From Paraescarpia echinospica (Eukaryota; Annelida; Polychaeta; Sabellida; Siboglinidae), in contig CM034542.1 in the NCBI GenBank assembly GCA_020002185.1, forward strand, positions 57,817,592 to 57,881,591: a DNA stretch of 64,000 nt, read 5' to 3'. This document shows, one piece after another, positions 12,798 through 23,627 of this stretch. How positions within the stretch are numbered: position 1 is the first letter of the stretch; the number at the start of each line of letters is the position of its first letter. The notes beneath the pieces were generated by a model. It was not told the DNA's origin. It searched no databases and was given only the letters and a program-made list of their open reading frames with translations. The position numbers and the translations under genes are program-made.

Positions 12798-12927
12798 GCT
12801 GCGGATCTGACAGAGACGGTGGCCAAACATTACAACCAGCTGCAGGAGTCAGGACTCGAGGAGCCCACCAAGAGTCATATCTTCGACGTGCACAACTTCA
12901 ACAACTGGACCAAGAGCCTGACCATCA
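12798..12927 (+). pseudogene. RNMT: Single exon of mRNA cap guanine-N7 methyltransferase
   Basis: RNMT methylates the guanine cap of nuclear mRNA. The exon reads VAKHYNQLQESGLEE and then FNNWTKSL, matching the RNMT segment VA.HYN.LQE.GLE...S.IF.LRNFNNW.KS that lies just before the SAM-binding DLGCGKG motif. An acceptor AG stands at 12796-12797 and a GT donor follows at 12928, so 130 bp begin in frame and leave phase 1. The exon itself has no stop. The next expected exon, with the SAM-binding motif, is not visible within several kilobases; PRMT5 exons follow instead. I infer an orphan fragment, although a gene broken up by the assembly cannot be excluded. Confidence 0.75.
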
Positions 12928-13129
12928 GTAGTTGTTTCTCCCTCACAAACAGTGGCCGAAAATGTTTTGTATCTCATAAAGTATTTTAAATATTTAATTT
13001 AGAATTGTGTTTGGGGTAGTATTTCTGGGCACCACAATTTATGGTGTGGTGCCTTAACTTGTAGCCCGTATAATTTTGGTATCATTTGTATACTTAGGAT
13101 AGAAGAAACAGACGGAAATAGAAGGGAAC

Positions 13130-13375
13130 AAACAAAAGTCTAGGCCAGGCTCACCCCGACTACAGGGGGAAGGAGAACAACAACAAGATAACCTGTTTTA
13201 GGGATGATCTCATCAGTTCGTAAAGTTCTAAAATACATTAAGCAATGTGTCTGGGTAACTTCATCGCCACCACGTATCGCAAAGGAAATAAGTGATACAG
13301 TGGTGCCACATAGTATGAAGCACTCTGAGCAGTCCCAAACACTGGATACCATACTCTATAGGAATTTAACTATAC
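13130..13375 (+). mobile_element. SINE remnant, 3' portion
   Basis: The 3' part (agtatgaagcactctgagca, then ctggatacc and ctatagg) matches the shared tail of the SINE copies at 17860, 33816 and 46320. The tRNA-like head is too eroded to see. It lies in the interval between the RNMT-like and PRMT5 exons. Confidence 0.5.
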
Positions 13376-13444
13376 TTTGACAATAGTTATTGTTTTCTAT
13401 TTAAGTACGTTTACCTCATGTGCATGCTTGCTTTATGTCCGTAG

Positions 13445-13613
13445 ACTGGAAAACCTCAAATACGAAGTGTGGGGGGACCTTGTGACGGTCGTGTTATGAG
13501 GACATGGGACCCCCCGGAGAAAGCAGACGTCATTGTGAATGAGCTGCTTGGTTCGTTCGGAGACAGAGAACTCTCCCCAGAATGTCTTGACGGTTCATAT
13601 CGCTTTCTCAGAG
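13445..13613 (+). pseudogene. PRMT5: PRMT5 exon: double-E loop of arginine methyltransferase
   Basis: PRMT5 makes symmetric dimethyl-arginine on histones and Sm proteins. After an acceptor at 13443-13444, one frame reads [17 protein letters not shown] second frame then reads [20 protein letters not shown] and ELSPECLDG up to a GT donor at 13614. Both glutamates of the PRMT5 double-E loop (NELLGS and RELSPE) are present. Between VTVV and MRTW the conserved S-x-D residues are missing and the frame changes, fitting a deletion of about 5-7 bp near 13491-13493. That breaks the reading frame and supports a pseudogene, unless it is an assembly error. Confidence 0.85.
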
Positions 13614-13778
13614 GTAACTCATTTTCTTAATTCTTCATCTTCTGTGTGCCATGTCTGTTACAGGCGTTGGCGAACATGGCCCTCCAAACCACACTGTCAT
13701 TTGTAGTTTGTAGCAGTTCTGTTATGCTCCTCTCGCACAATGTTTATAGACTTGTTCACCTTGACGGCCTTATCCCTA

Positions 13779-16650
13779 TCAACAAGGGGTCGGCCTAGTC
13801 CTCCTCCTCCACTCCATGCGATCTAAGGCCATATCCACTGTGACACCTACGTCCCTTATGTCCTCTTTGATTTGTTGTTGCCACGTCTTCCTTGGGCGTC
13901 CTCGTCTTCTGACACCTGGTAACGCTAACCTCATCATACTGCGGACGACGTTGTTCTCATCTCGTCGTTGCACATGGCCGAACCATCGTAGACGGCCACT
14001 TCGCATGACCTCGTCGATTGGCGGGAGGTTCAATACCTGTCTTATTTCTTCATTTTGGATGTGATCCAACCTTGATACTCCGATGATCCCGCGAAGCATC
14101 CTCATCTCTGTGGTGGCAACTTTCCTCTTGTTGTTGGTCTTCATTGCCCAACATTCACTCCCATACGTTAGGGCCGGTCTGTTTCCGCCAGCTCGACCGA
14201 CCACGCGGCTTGCACGCGTAGGTCCACGTCTCTGTCGATTGTTCCATCATTATCTATTACTGATCCCGGGTACTTGAAATTGTATACGTTCCTCAGGGCT
14301 TCTCCGTTCAGTTGTATATGTTCGGCGGTCTCCCTTATTGTCAGATATTCTGTTTTGGCCACGTTACTCTTCAGACCATTGTCCAACAAAACATTGTTCC
14401 ACCGTTGAAGTCTATCTTGGGCACCCACCACTGTCGTGTCGTTGATAACCAGGTCATCCGCACATAATGGTTCTTATGGTGGCTTAGAGCACACTTAATG
14501 AGATATCGTATCAACCAGCATGAATGATAATAATAATAATAAGATAACCTCTACTGCGCCGAAACCAAGCTCAGAGGCGCATCAAAACAAAATTGGTCAA
14601 TCTCAAAATCCATAAGTAGTATTAAAGTTGTCAACAGATGGGTCAAGGCTAAGCGCTGAACCGTGGTGGAGGCCAATGCCAACTTCAAATTTTTCGCTGG
14701 TCCCTCACTTTAATTTCACACACGTGGTAGCGCCTCGGTATATGTCCTGCACTATTCTTGTATAGGCTTTCGGGATGTTCCGCTTCCTCATGCATCTCGA
14801 GGTACAGTGTCGTATGCATTTTTAAGATCGACGAACACCATGTCTATATGCTTATTGCTCTCTCGGTACTTCTCGCATAGGGTCCTGATGACAAATATGG
14901 CATCCGTGGTTCCAACCCCAGGCCTAAAACCAAACTGACCATCCGAAATGCTCACAATGTATCTGAGCCTTTGAGCGATGATACGCTCCCAGAGTTACAC
15001 GGTATGGCTAAGCAGCTTGATTCCTCTGTAGTTACAACAGTTCATGTCATCTCCCTTGTCTTTGTAGATAGGCGTGAGAATGCTCTCTCTCCAAACATCA
15101 GACACCCTGCCGCTTTGCATGACACTATTGAAGATTTTGGTCAGTTGAGACACGCCCCATCCGCCAAAGTGTTTGAGTGCCTCAAAGGGTATTCCGTCAG
15201 GTCCACAGCCCTTTCCGTTCTTAATTTTTCTCAGCTGTCTATCTATCTGTCCATATTTTACTTCACACAGCGGATCTTGGGTCGGTGGTATGTCTCTTTG
15301 GTCGATATACGGTCTTGACTCGTTGAGTAGGTCCCTGAAGTACTCCGGCCTTCTCTTAATATTTTCCTCTGGTGTCATAAGCACGGCACCGTCTTTTACT
15401 TTGACGAAGTAACCCTGGTAATTACCTTTGGTCGACTGGTCTCTTGATCTCGCCAGTCTATAGATTGCTTTTCCCCTTCTCGGGTCTCCAATCTCTCATA
15501 CAGGTCTTGTACATCCTTCGCTCTTTCCACTGCTACTGTAGTCTTCGCTTCTTTCTTCGTCTTTTTGTACTCACCATGATCTTTTTGCGTTTTCGTTTGT
15601 TGCCACTTCTTGAATGTTCTCTTTTTCTTGTCTGCTGCTTCCTGGACTGTTTGATTCCACCACCGGGTTTCCCGTTTTTGCATAGACTTGCCGCCCCTCG
15701 TGACCCCTACAGTGACGTCTTCCCTTCTCTTTCATTGTATTAAAAGGGTTGTCCAATCATACTCTTCGTCATCATCCCTGTTGTTGCTGACATCCTTGGC
15801 ATAATCGTCAGCTACCGTTTGATCCTTAAGTCTCCACCACCTGAACCTAACTTCGTTCTCTCGTCGATAGCAACTCACCTTCTTCGGTCTTGTCCTCAGG
15901 TCCATCACGGCCAATCTATGTAGGGATACCACAGCTTCGCCCGGAATTGTTTTACAGTTGATGATGTCCTTCAGATGTCTTCGATTGGTCAAGGTGTAGT
16001 CGATTTGTAATTCCCTGTTGCCGCATTTAAATGTGATCAGTTGGCTTTGTGTCTTCGTGAACAATATATTCGCGATCACCAGATCGTAAGTGTTGGCAAA
16101 CTCCAAATACTCTGTCACCCTCTTCGTTTCTGTCACCGAAACCTCTGTTACCGTGTGAGTTTGTGTCTCTTCCATTCATTCCAACGTGCCCATTTAGGTC
16201 GCCACCAATAATCACCGACTCTACTTGTCGGGTGGTTCTCTCCAGTTGTTCATAAAATTGGTCCTTTTCCGACTCAGGTCGTCCTTGTTGCGGTGCGTAA
16301 GCCGATATGATCGTTATGACCTCTTCCGTGTATGGGCATACCAGTTTGAGTAGCATTATCCTGTCATTTATCCGACTGATCTCCAGTACGTCCTTCGTTC
16401 GATCCTCTCGCAGGATTATTCCAACACAATTTCTATTACTGTTTTCTCCGTGGTAGAAAAGTTTGTAGCCATGGCCCATGCATTTCGCCTTGGACCCTTT
16501 CCATTTCACCTCCTGCACCCACGCTACACATACCTCCGTCCTGCGTAGGGAATCTGCAATTTCCATCGCCCTGCCCGTCATGGCATTATTTTTTATTTTC
16601 TCAATTAACATTATCTTTTGAATTGTTTTAACACATTGTTTTGACATAGA
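13779..16650 (-). mobile_element. RTE/BovB-like LINE, near full length, interrupted
   Basis: Reading from 16650 downward, the endonuclease (MEIADSLRRTEVCVAWVQEV, SAYAPQQG, GGDLNGHVG) resembles the BovB-derived domain found in craniofacial development protein 2. A linker follows (15990-15400). The reverse transcriptase then gives GKGCGPDGIPFEALKHFGG, YKDKGD and CCNYRGIKLLSH (15250-15000), the catalytic CADDLVI at about 14460, and the C-terminal RLRWFGHVQRRDE and RRRGRPRKTW (about 13980-13860). Several frameshifts are present. A foreign segment at 14466-14700 sits directly before the catalytic motif. Confidence 0.85.
14466..14700 (-). mobile_element. SINE-like insertion inside the RTE element
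   Basis: This block is not part of the RTE protein. On the minus strand it has tgcgcctctgagcttgg followed by a TTATTA-type tail (14530-14545), an arrangement seen in short retroelement 3' ends. It splits the reverse transcriptase next to the CADD motif. Exact ends are uncertain. Confidence 0.5.
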
Positions 16651-16978
16651 CTAACATATAGCATTAATGTGCATGATTATTTAATGATTAATTTTACTGA
16701 CGAAAGGTGGCTCTCATGTTAGCAACATTCTAAGTCTTAAACTTCATGACCTTTTTCCTGATGTTAGTTGTGTCAGCTTGTAACATGACTATGTGGTAAA
16801 AATAAATCTGTTCATCCATCTGTCTATATGTCTGCATGTCTCTGAGTTATCGAATTGACATCTACCCAAAAATATTTGAACAAGTACTACCTCCACAAAT
16901 GCCAGAAATTATTGTAGTTCATTTTGTAGATACAATTTTATAGATATTTAACTTGTATTTTATGTGCAATATTTGCAG

Positions 16979-17088
16979 ATGATGGCATCAGTATTCCCAA
17001 GAACTACACATCGTTTCTCGCTCCACTTTCATCACCCAAGTTGTGGACGGAGACAAGAAACTGTAAAGATCAAAGTAAACCTGCTGAT
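16979..17088 (+). pseudogene. PRMT5: PRMT5 exon: DDGISIPKNYTSFLAP block
   Basis: An acceptor at 16977-16978 and a GT donor at 17089 bound a frame reading DGISIPKNYTSFLAPLSSP and KLWTETRNCKD, matching PRMT5 D.GVSIP..YTSFLAP.SS.KL. Intron phase joins correctly to the exon ending at 13613: its final G plus AT gives Asp. The intron of about 3.4 kb between them contains the RTE element. No lesion is visible in this exon. Confidence 0.85.
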
Positions 17089-17519
17089 GTACATATCATG
17101 ATTAAGACATCATCAAAAATGGCAACCAAGTTACGACCGAATAGTGCGGCATCGACATTTATTAGTATTTTATAACTTTTCAATAATATATATGTACAAT
17201 GTTTTGCTGCTGTGATCTGATCATTCATCTCCGTATTTGAAAATACATAAATCGACGATGAAGTAAAATAAACAGGTTTACAACAGACCGCTGTGCTGTA
17301 TATTTTGGCATCCAATAAATCAACCATTGAGTATGGCTTATATTATTTATAATAAACTGAATGTTTGATGTTTAATGTAATGTGATCATTTAGATATTTT
17401 ACTGGTTTTGTTTGGCATCCTTATTCTTCGTTGTGAGCTTTCTAATGATATAGGTTCCAGTCTGTACCCTTTAGTCTGTGCTTAATTATAATAAACCATT
17501 TCTATCTGGTATGTTTCAG

Positions 17520-17619
17520 GCGCCCTTTGAGACTATATACGTCGTCAAACTACACAACATGAATGTACTCGACACAACCAAGCCTCTCTTTCACTTCCAT
17601 CATTCTAACAGGGTCAAAG
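17520..17619 (+). pseudogene. PRMT5: PRMT5 exon: YVVKLHN to SNR block
   Basis: After the acceptor at 17518-17519 the frame reads FETIYVVKLHNMNVL and FHFHHSNR, matching the PRMT5 segment MPYVVRLHNF...F.HPNR that leads into the beta-barrel dimerisation domain. Two donors are possible (17613 or 17620); the second has the better consensus. The following exons of the beta-barrel (GFAGYF-type and C-terminal WYEW blocks) are not found downstream in the window. Confidence 0.85.
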
Positions 17620-17859
17620 GTCAGTCATGAACGTCAAATGATTTTCCGTGTGGAATGTGTTGGCGGGATTAAGTTTTCTTTCAGTGTTTAATTTTTTCTT
17701 GCTGTACTTTAAATGTGTCTAAGATTTGTTTTATGAATGAAAGTCCAAAATTATTCACAAACTTGTGTAATAGCGTTGGCTGTTTAAAAAGAAAAACATA
17801 TTAATTTGGGCACGAATATTCATACCATAAACTAGCTGTGGCATGTCACTCGTAAACAG

Positions 17860-18100
17860 ATAATCTGGTATAACTCGAGCGGGATTCTGTGATGTTACCC
17901 CCCCTGATTCTGCAACGGATTAAGGGGAAGAAGAAAATAATGGTTGATGTATGTGAAGGAATACATTTTGCACAGTAATTGTAACATGGCTGAATGCTTC
18001 CTGGAGAAGTTGGGGTTTGCCAGAGTGACATGTAAAGCAGTTTGAGTGGTCATAAGGACCGGATACCAGGCTGTATAAGAACTTAATATTGTTAAGTCTT
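17860..18100 (+). mobile_element. SINE copy (shared tail family)
   Basis: Contains acatggctgaatgcttcc, then gtaaagcagtttgagtggtc, ccggatacc and gctgtataagaactt, the same ordered motifs as the SINEs at 33816 and 46320. The tRNA-like head is degraded. Confidence 0.65.
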
Positions 18101-18508
18101 TATATAAATCAGACCAAAGCATCAATTTGATTGTCACAAAATTCATAACATTATATTTTGTGTTCTGAATTCTTTGCTCTGTGTCAATAGCTGGATATGT
18201 TTATTTCTAGATGCAAAACCAGACAACAACCACTATAAAGTGCTATGATTCAACGTATAGGAAAGTGTACTACTGCACGGGTTTGCGGGATACTTTGAAT
18301 ATGTCTTGTACTGATGTCACACTGTGTAAGTACATTTTAAATGTGAACTGTGTAAAATGCTTCAAAACTCTGTTTTTAGAAGTTGTCAGGAAAGATGCAT
18401 TATTGTTGGGACATAGAAATACGATCCCATATGATATTATTGGTGTGTCGTGTCAGAGAACAGAGTGCTTGTATGATGTTGTTGGTGTTAGATAACTGAG
18501 TGCGTGTA

Positions 18509-18765
18509 TCCAAATGTGATCCAGAATGCCTGTATCCATGGTTGATCCCCAGTGCCTGTATCCAAGGTTAATCCTGAGTGTGTGAATCCAGGGTTGATCT
18601 TGAAAACTGAGTGCTTGCATCCAGGGTTGATCATGAATACCTGTATCCATGGTTTATCCTGAGTGTGTATATCAAAGGTTGATCCTGAGTGCTTGTATCC
18701 AGAGTTGATCCAGAATGCCTGTATCCAAAGTTGACCTTGAATACGTGTGTCCAGGTTTTTTTGGA
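18509..18765. repeat. Minisatellite, ~27-31-bp unit, about eight copies
   Basis: Diverged units of the form tgcttgtatccagagttgat followed by cc(t/a)gaa. The copies differ by substitutions and small length changes. On the minus strand they give repeats of the GYRH.G / DQPWI type, which are not a real protein. Confidence 0.85.
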
Positions 18766-18799
18766 GACAACTGGAACAGTGGAAATTTCATCTGTGAGA

Positions 18800-19025
18800 C
18801 AGATATTGGATAACGCCGTTTTAGATGCAGACGTGTTAGCAAATCCTTCAATGCTTTGCACTTCAACTGAACGAAGTCAACATTATAATGTTTGTCATGC
18901 TCAATTTCTTGTACCTGAAAAGCGACTCTGTCTAAGATGATTGTATGATCTCTGACTTGTTTACCATGGAGTGTCACGAACCTCACAATTATCAATGACT
19001 GGGAAGAGGTCCGGGTCGATTTTCT
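18800..19025. repeat. Dispersed repeat, copy A part 1
   Basis: Matches 62005-62215 in order and strand: ctgttttag..gcaga.gtgttagcaaatc, a caatttcttgtacctgaaaagcgac-like block, and catggagtg.cacgaac followed by aattgtcaatga. Identity is about 70-75% by eye. Confidence 0.7.
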
Positions 19026-19827
19026 GCCGAGCAGAAAAGTATTTATGCCGAGCCCAGGGCAGAAATATGGTAGAAAGTGTGACTTTTTGTAGAATATGTT
19101 GTCAGTATATTTTTGTACCTATAGATATACATGCAATCTGTGTAAAAGCATCAATACATTCACATGAGAACAATTACATTTGTATAATAACATATTTTTG
19201 TCTCAGCCTTGCAGTACTTGTTTTTCCCTAACTAGTGATTTCCTGGTTGAAATACAGTGGATACCAGTATTGTGTTAGAAGTGTGATTAATTTCTTGTAA
19301 TATAGTTAAGTCACTGATCTACAGTGAACAGTAGCCAGACATAATCCTTAGCGACAAAATCCTACAACTTGCATTCATTTGTATGGATTTTGCTTTGCCC
19401 ATATATACAGGAATTGTCACCTAACAACACATGGGCTGCAGCATTCCTTTGTTCAGTGTTTCTCTTATCTCTGCTCTCTCAGTCCCTTTGTACACCAACC
19501 TAGAAGTTGGCTGGTAATTAAAACTAGTTATCACCTGGTCATCTTGTAGTGTGTAGAAAGCCTGGTTTTGAAGCACCTGGCCACTGTTGTTCCCACCAGG
19601 CTAGCCGCTTGAGCTTGCTATTGTTTCAGTGTTAGGGTGAGCTGATAAGACGTTTGCTAGCTGTCTGTGTCTTAATAAGTTGTTGGGGCTGGCACCATAA
19701 GATGACACAGTAATGGTGTAAGAAGGAAATAGGCAGAAACTAGGGGAGAAAGGTATTTCTGCTGCACGGGCAGACAATATTTCTGCCGCATGGTTTCTAC
19801 CGTGAGGGCACAAAACATGCCAACCCT
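19026..19827. other. Sequence separating the two halves of the repeat
   Basis: Present between the halves of copy A but absent from the copy at 62005-62310. No coding content is recognised. It could be an insertion in copy A or a deletion in copy B. Confidence 0.5.
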
Positions 19828-19960
19828 GCACCTGGAGGATTGCTGGTTATCCTGGGGACAGGATTTCATTGTGTTTGAATTAAGGGAACAAAATCATCAT
19901 GCTCGTGGAAGTGACAATGTCAGACAAAGAGGCCATACATTTATTATAAAGCTGGGCTGC
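19828..19960. repeat. Dispersed repeat, copy A part 2
   Basis: The block ctggaggattgctggttatc, ctggggacaggatttca, and then gaggccatacatttattata matches 62228-62305 (ggaggatcactggttagctt). Confidence 0.65.
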
Positions 19961-20159
19961 ACATCTCTTCTTCTTCTTCAGGATTATTGTGGAAACCCCG
20001 GCAGTCAAGGAATAACTCCACAGTTGTTGTGAGGGTGTGCAAGGGTTTAAAATTAAAAAAATTAAATTGTTTAAAATATAATGAAAAACAGTTAGAAGGT
20101 TAAACAAGTTAAGATTAAAAAGTTAAAAGAAAATTGTTTTTACAGTTACATTATTCGTA

Positions 20160-20380
20160 ACGGTTGGGAATAATAATAATAATAATGAATTAAAATATAT
20201 TTACCATATTAAAGGTTTTAGATGGTTAAGATTGCACATTATAACGGTAGTGGCTATTGTTGAGCAGTCAACCAGTTGTTCATGGAGGAACTGAAGACTG
20301 GGAGGGACTGGGCTTCGGAGGAGTCTGAGGGAAGTGAGTTCCACATTCTGATGGCAGATGGGAAGAAGGAATGGAGATAA
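20160..20380 (-). mobile_element. 3' end of a LINE with (ATT)n tail
   Basis: The minus strand from 20375 reads SFFPSAIRMWNSLPSDSSEA, the typical last segment of L2/CR1-type reverse transcriptase proteins. About 110 bp of 3' UTR and an (ATT)n run at about 20170-20187 follow, fitting the microsatellite tails of such LINEs. It is 5'-truncated. Confidence 0.7.
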
Positions 20381-20399
20381 TCTTTTAGTGAAATCAATC

Positions 20400-21715
20400 A
20401 GCTGAACCTCTCACTAGAAAGGAATGTGTTGAATATTCTCACAGCTCAACGCTGTTTTACCAACATGAAGTTCAGGGTAATGAGGTCTCCATATTCTGCA
20501 AACTGCCAACGCCACTTGAAGAGATCAAAGAACAGTGTCCTTTCGCTCATGTTATCATGTGCACATACATTCCACGGAAGAGGTCATCATTGGATATTTC
20601 CAAAGTCTGGAACACTATGAGAAGAATGCATGGATAATGTATTGCTTTCTTTGGACGAAGAAGTCGTCAAAGATAAATGTCAAGTTCCTTGGCTTGCGAG
20701 AAAATAGCACGCTGAAAGAAGACTTTCAGGATTGTGGCCTCGGAACTTTCTAACAAAATGCTGGTGGTGAATACCCAGTTTGCTGTTATAAGGCTCTCAC
20801 AGTCCTTCTCCCAGTGTATTACTGTGGATGACTAGTGTTTCTAATAGGTCCAACAATAAAACTAAGTCACAAAATATATTGAATTTTGCTGATGACCTGC
20901 AATGTGCTCTTGCTGTAACAAAGTCTCACATCTCAAAGCTTCTCATGAAGATGCAACTTGAACCACACACATATACTTTTTTTTATCTATAAAGTATTGC
21001 TTGTCATACATTAGATCTTATTTAAAGGTTAAGAAGCCAATGTATAGCTAATGCTAAAACAAATTATTTTACCAATAAATATGTAAATAATGCATCTACA
21101 TGTTGTTTCAAAATAGTCCTTTTCTTGAATTTAGTATTTAAATATGGAGGGATAATCACGGTGTTGTTCATTTGCTCAAGGGGTAACAATACCAAAAAGG
21201 CTAAATACCGCTGGCTTAGAGCATCCTTTCCACACTTACACAACAGAATCATTTATTCAAGAAATATCCCTTGATAACCTGTAAGTGTATGTAGGTTCAG
21301 CAGAAAATTAATAAACAGTATCACATATAAATGTTTATTTAGAAAATTGTTTCTTCAATAAAACATTGGAAGACTGCTTAAAATGTGATCATAACAGCAA
21401 GGCTTTGTGGCTGTGGGAAGGAAAAGAAAAAAACAAGAAAAATCAGGGGAAATCGCATTGAATGACCTGTAGTGGTGAGGGCATCTTTGACCTGTTCAGT
21501 GATCGGTTCATTTTGGTTGTATGCAAAGTATCCTGGGTAAAATTGTGTTAATCTGCATAGCAAACAGTAGCAAGAACAACTGTAATAACTGGTCAAAGTG
21601 ATCTTGATGTAGCACAGGCAACACACACTATGGTACTTTAAATAAATTGGTAGTTCAGTCATAATGCAAACAAACAGTTATCACTTACAACCACTCATGC
21701 AGTCAGGCTGGTGCT
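20400..21715. other. Unassigned AT-rich region
   Basis: Short open frames (for example 20426-20620) show no similarity I recognise. No tandem structure is visible. Confidence 0.5.
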
Positions 21716-21719
21716 GCAG

Positions 21720-21851
21720 GCAAGTTGCTAGTGGATAGGCATGAGTTCAACGGCCACTCCCAGGACAACTACTAGGGTCTCGACCTCGTCTCAGACATGT
21801 ACGTAGGAGGACATTCAGACTTCAGCCACACCGCACAGTCGGCGGGCTTCA
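21720..21851 (+). pseudogene. Laminin-G domain exon (perlecan/agrin-like) with stop
   Basis: After an acceptor at 21718-21719 the frame reads KLLVDRHEFNGHSQDNY, a TAG, then GLDLVSDMYVGGHSDFSH and AQSAGF up to a GT donor (gtacgt) at 21852. This fits the laminin-G pattern V(D).....G.S......LD....LYVGGHPD......AGF. Perlecan and agrin, extracellular matrix proteoglycans, carry such domains. The TAG at 21773-21775 most simply derives from CAG. No neighbouring laminin-G exon is visible here; two others lie 28-29 kb downstream. The parent gene is not identifiable. Confidence 0.65.
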
Positions 21852-21892
21852 GTACGTACTACTCTCGTTTCTCAGAGTGGGCTTCATTTTGA

Positions 21893-22865
21893 CATGCTGT
21901 TATATCAGGGTTTGGTTTCTTCTGGAAGAAACCTATTTTTTCCGGGATGCCAGGAAGAAAGGGGTTTCTTCCACTTTCGTCTGGAAAAATCTGGAAGAAA
22001 CTGAAAAAAAGTGGAAGATAGGGTTAGACAATGGAAACTATTCTGATATACATTTTTGTATTGATTTTATTCAATGTATAAATATAATACATTTCATGAT
22101 TATAATATTATGATAACATGAAGGTGTATGCATTTGTGTTCATATTGATGTTTTTGCTCATTAATTGTGCTATTAGTCACCTAAAAGCAAAATCCAGCAT
22201 GGTTCCCATTTATCACCCACCATAAGCCATGTGATGTATGCCACAATAACAAATTTTATCCGTTCAATATCTATTGAAACTAGGCTCATCAATAAATGTT
22301 CACTATGTCTTAGTTTTATGTTGTGTATTTGTGTTAATCACATGCCATAATTGGGACAAAACATAAACTGAACGATCACTAAACTCTACTATGACTTAGT
22401 ATTTACATTTGCACTACTGAACCAGTGCGTAAGATGACCTAGGTGGCTGTCAGGCCTGATGGACGTGAAGCCATTTAGTACTCTACTATGTGGGAACAGC
22501 AAGACAAACCTGACTGCATGAAGTAAGAAGCCATAAGTGACACATTAAACCCACTTATTGTAAAGAACTGCATTCTACTTGCACTGAAATATACTACAAC
22601 ATAAGTGAAAATCTTAGTACATAAATACCCACAATGCCTGAAAGAAGAAGTCTTATTTATTTTGTGCGATGGAGTTACCATGTTAAAAATATATTTTATA
22701 TCAATATCACTAGCTTAAAATGATTGATAAGTATATTTTAGTTACATAAATTTTCTTCCGGAAGAAACTGGAAGAAACTATTTTTTCTGGGATGGAAGAA
22801 ACAGAAAAAACCATGAAAAAAAACACCATTCGGAAGAAACTGCAAACCCTACGTTATATACAGTC
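21893..22865. mobile_element. ~970-bp TIR-like element rich in gaagaaac motifs
   Basis: The left end (agggtttggtttcttctgg, from about 21905) and the right end (cggaagaaactgcaaaccct, to about 22853) are inverted counterparts. Multiple gaagaaac/gtttcttc motifs lie just inside both ends (21915-22015 and 22755-22840). The centre is AT-rich without a transposase. A nonautonomous DNA transposon is the best guess. Confidence 0.55.
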
Positions 22866-23246
22866 ATGAAATGTGTAATAACACACACATACATTCCTTA
22901 GTCTATTTAGCGACTTAGTAATTTCAATGTCAATGTGACTTAGTAATTTAATTGTCGACATGCATTTTTAATATAAGTTTGTGACAAGTTGATGTATACT
23001 GTACCTTGATATGATGTATGTGTTTTTTGTCTTATGTGATTGATTATTATGTGATCTGACTTTTATCGCAAACTTATGCTATAATTAAGATATCTTGATT
23101 ACCATGAAATTATATTTAACCAAACTGAACAAGACTGAGCCCAGAACAAAACTCCTTCTGGGGGTCTTGTTATAGGTGGGCAGTTTTGTTCTGGGCACTT
23201 TTTTTTTCAATTTGGTTAAGTACAATTTTATGATATTTTATGCCAC

Positions 23247-23512
23247 CCATAGCAAGACCCCATAAGGAGGGTAGACAACCCAGAACAAAACCCCAAAAGG
23301 CAGGGTGGCCCAACCAGAACAAGACCCCAGAAGGAGGCTGGGCCACACATAACAAGATCCCAAAAGGAGGGTGGGCCAGCCAGAACAAGACCGCCAAAAG
23401 GAGAGTGGGCCAAGCATAACAAGACCCCAAAAGGATGGTGAACCAAGCATAACAAGACCCCAAAAGGAGGGTGGGCCAAGCATAGCAAGACCTCAAAAGG
23501 AGGGGTGGACAA
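23247..23512. repeat. 33-bp minisatellite, about eight copies
   Basis: The unit is approximately aagaccccaaaaggagggtg plus ggccaagcataac. The spacing of aagacc (23421, 23454, 23487) is exactly 33 bp in the right half. The period is a multiple of three, so minus-strand frames give an 11-residue repeat of the type GPPSFWGLVML. Further weak copies extend left to about 23140. Confidence 0.9.
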
Positions 23513-23627
23513 AAAAAAACATTGCCTTATCGAGAGTTAAACATTCCAAGATATGAATAACTGACAAGAAATGTTAACACAATAACTAGTTCAGAATAAA
23601 GTTGAAAATATTCTTCATGGATGATTA

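Noticed and set aside
23228..23512. Apparent membrane repeat protein in three minus-strand frames
   Set aside because: All three frames are open because the 33-bp minisatellite period is a multiple of three; there is no initiation or splice support.
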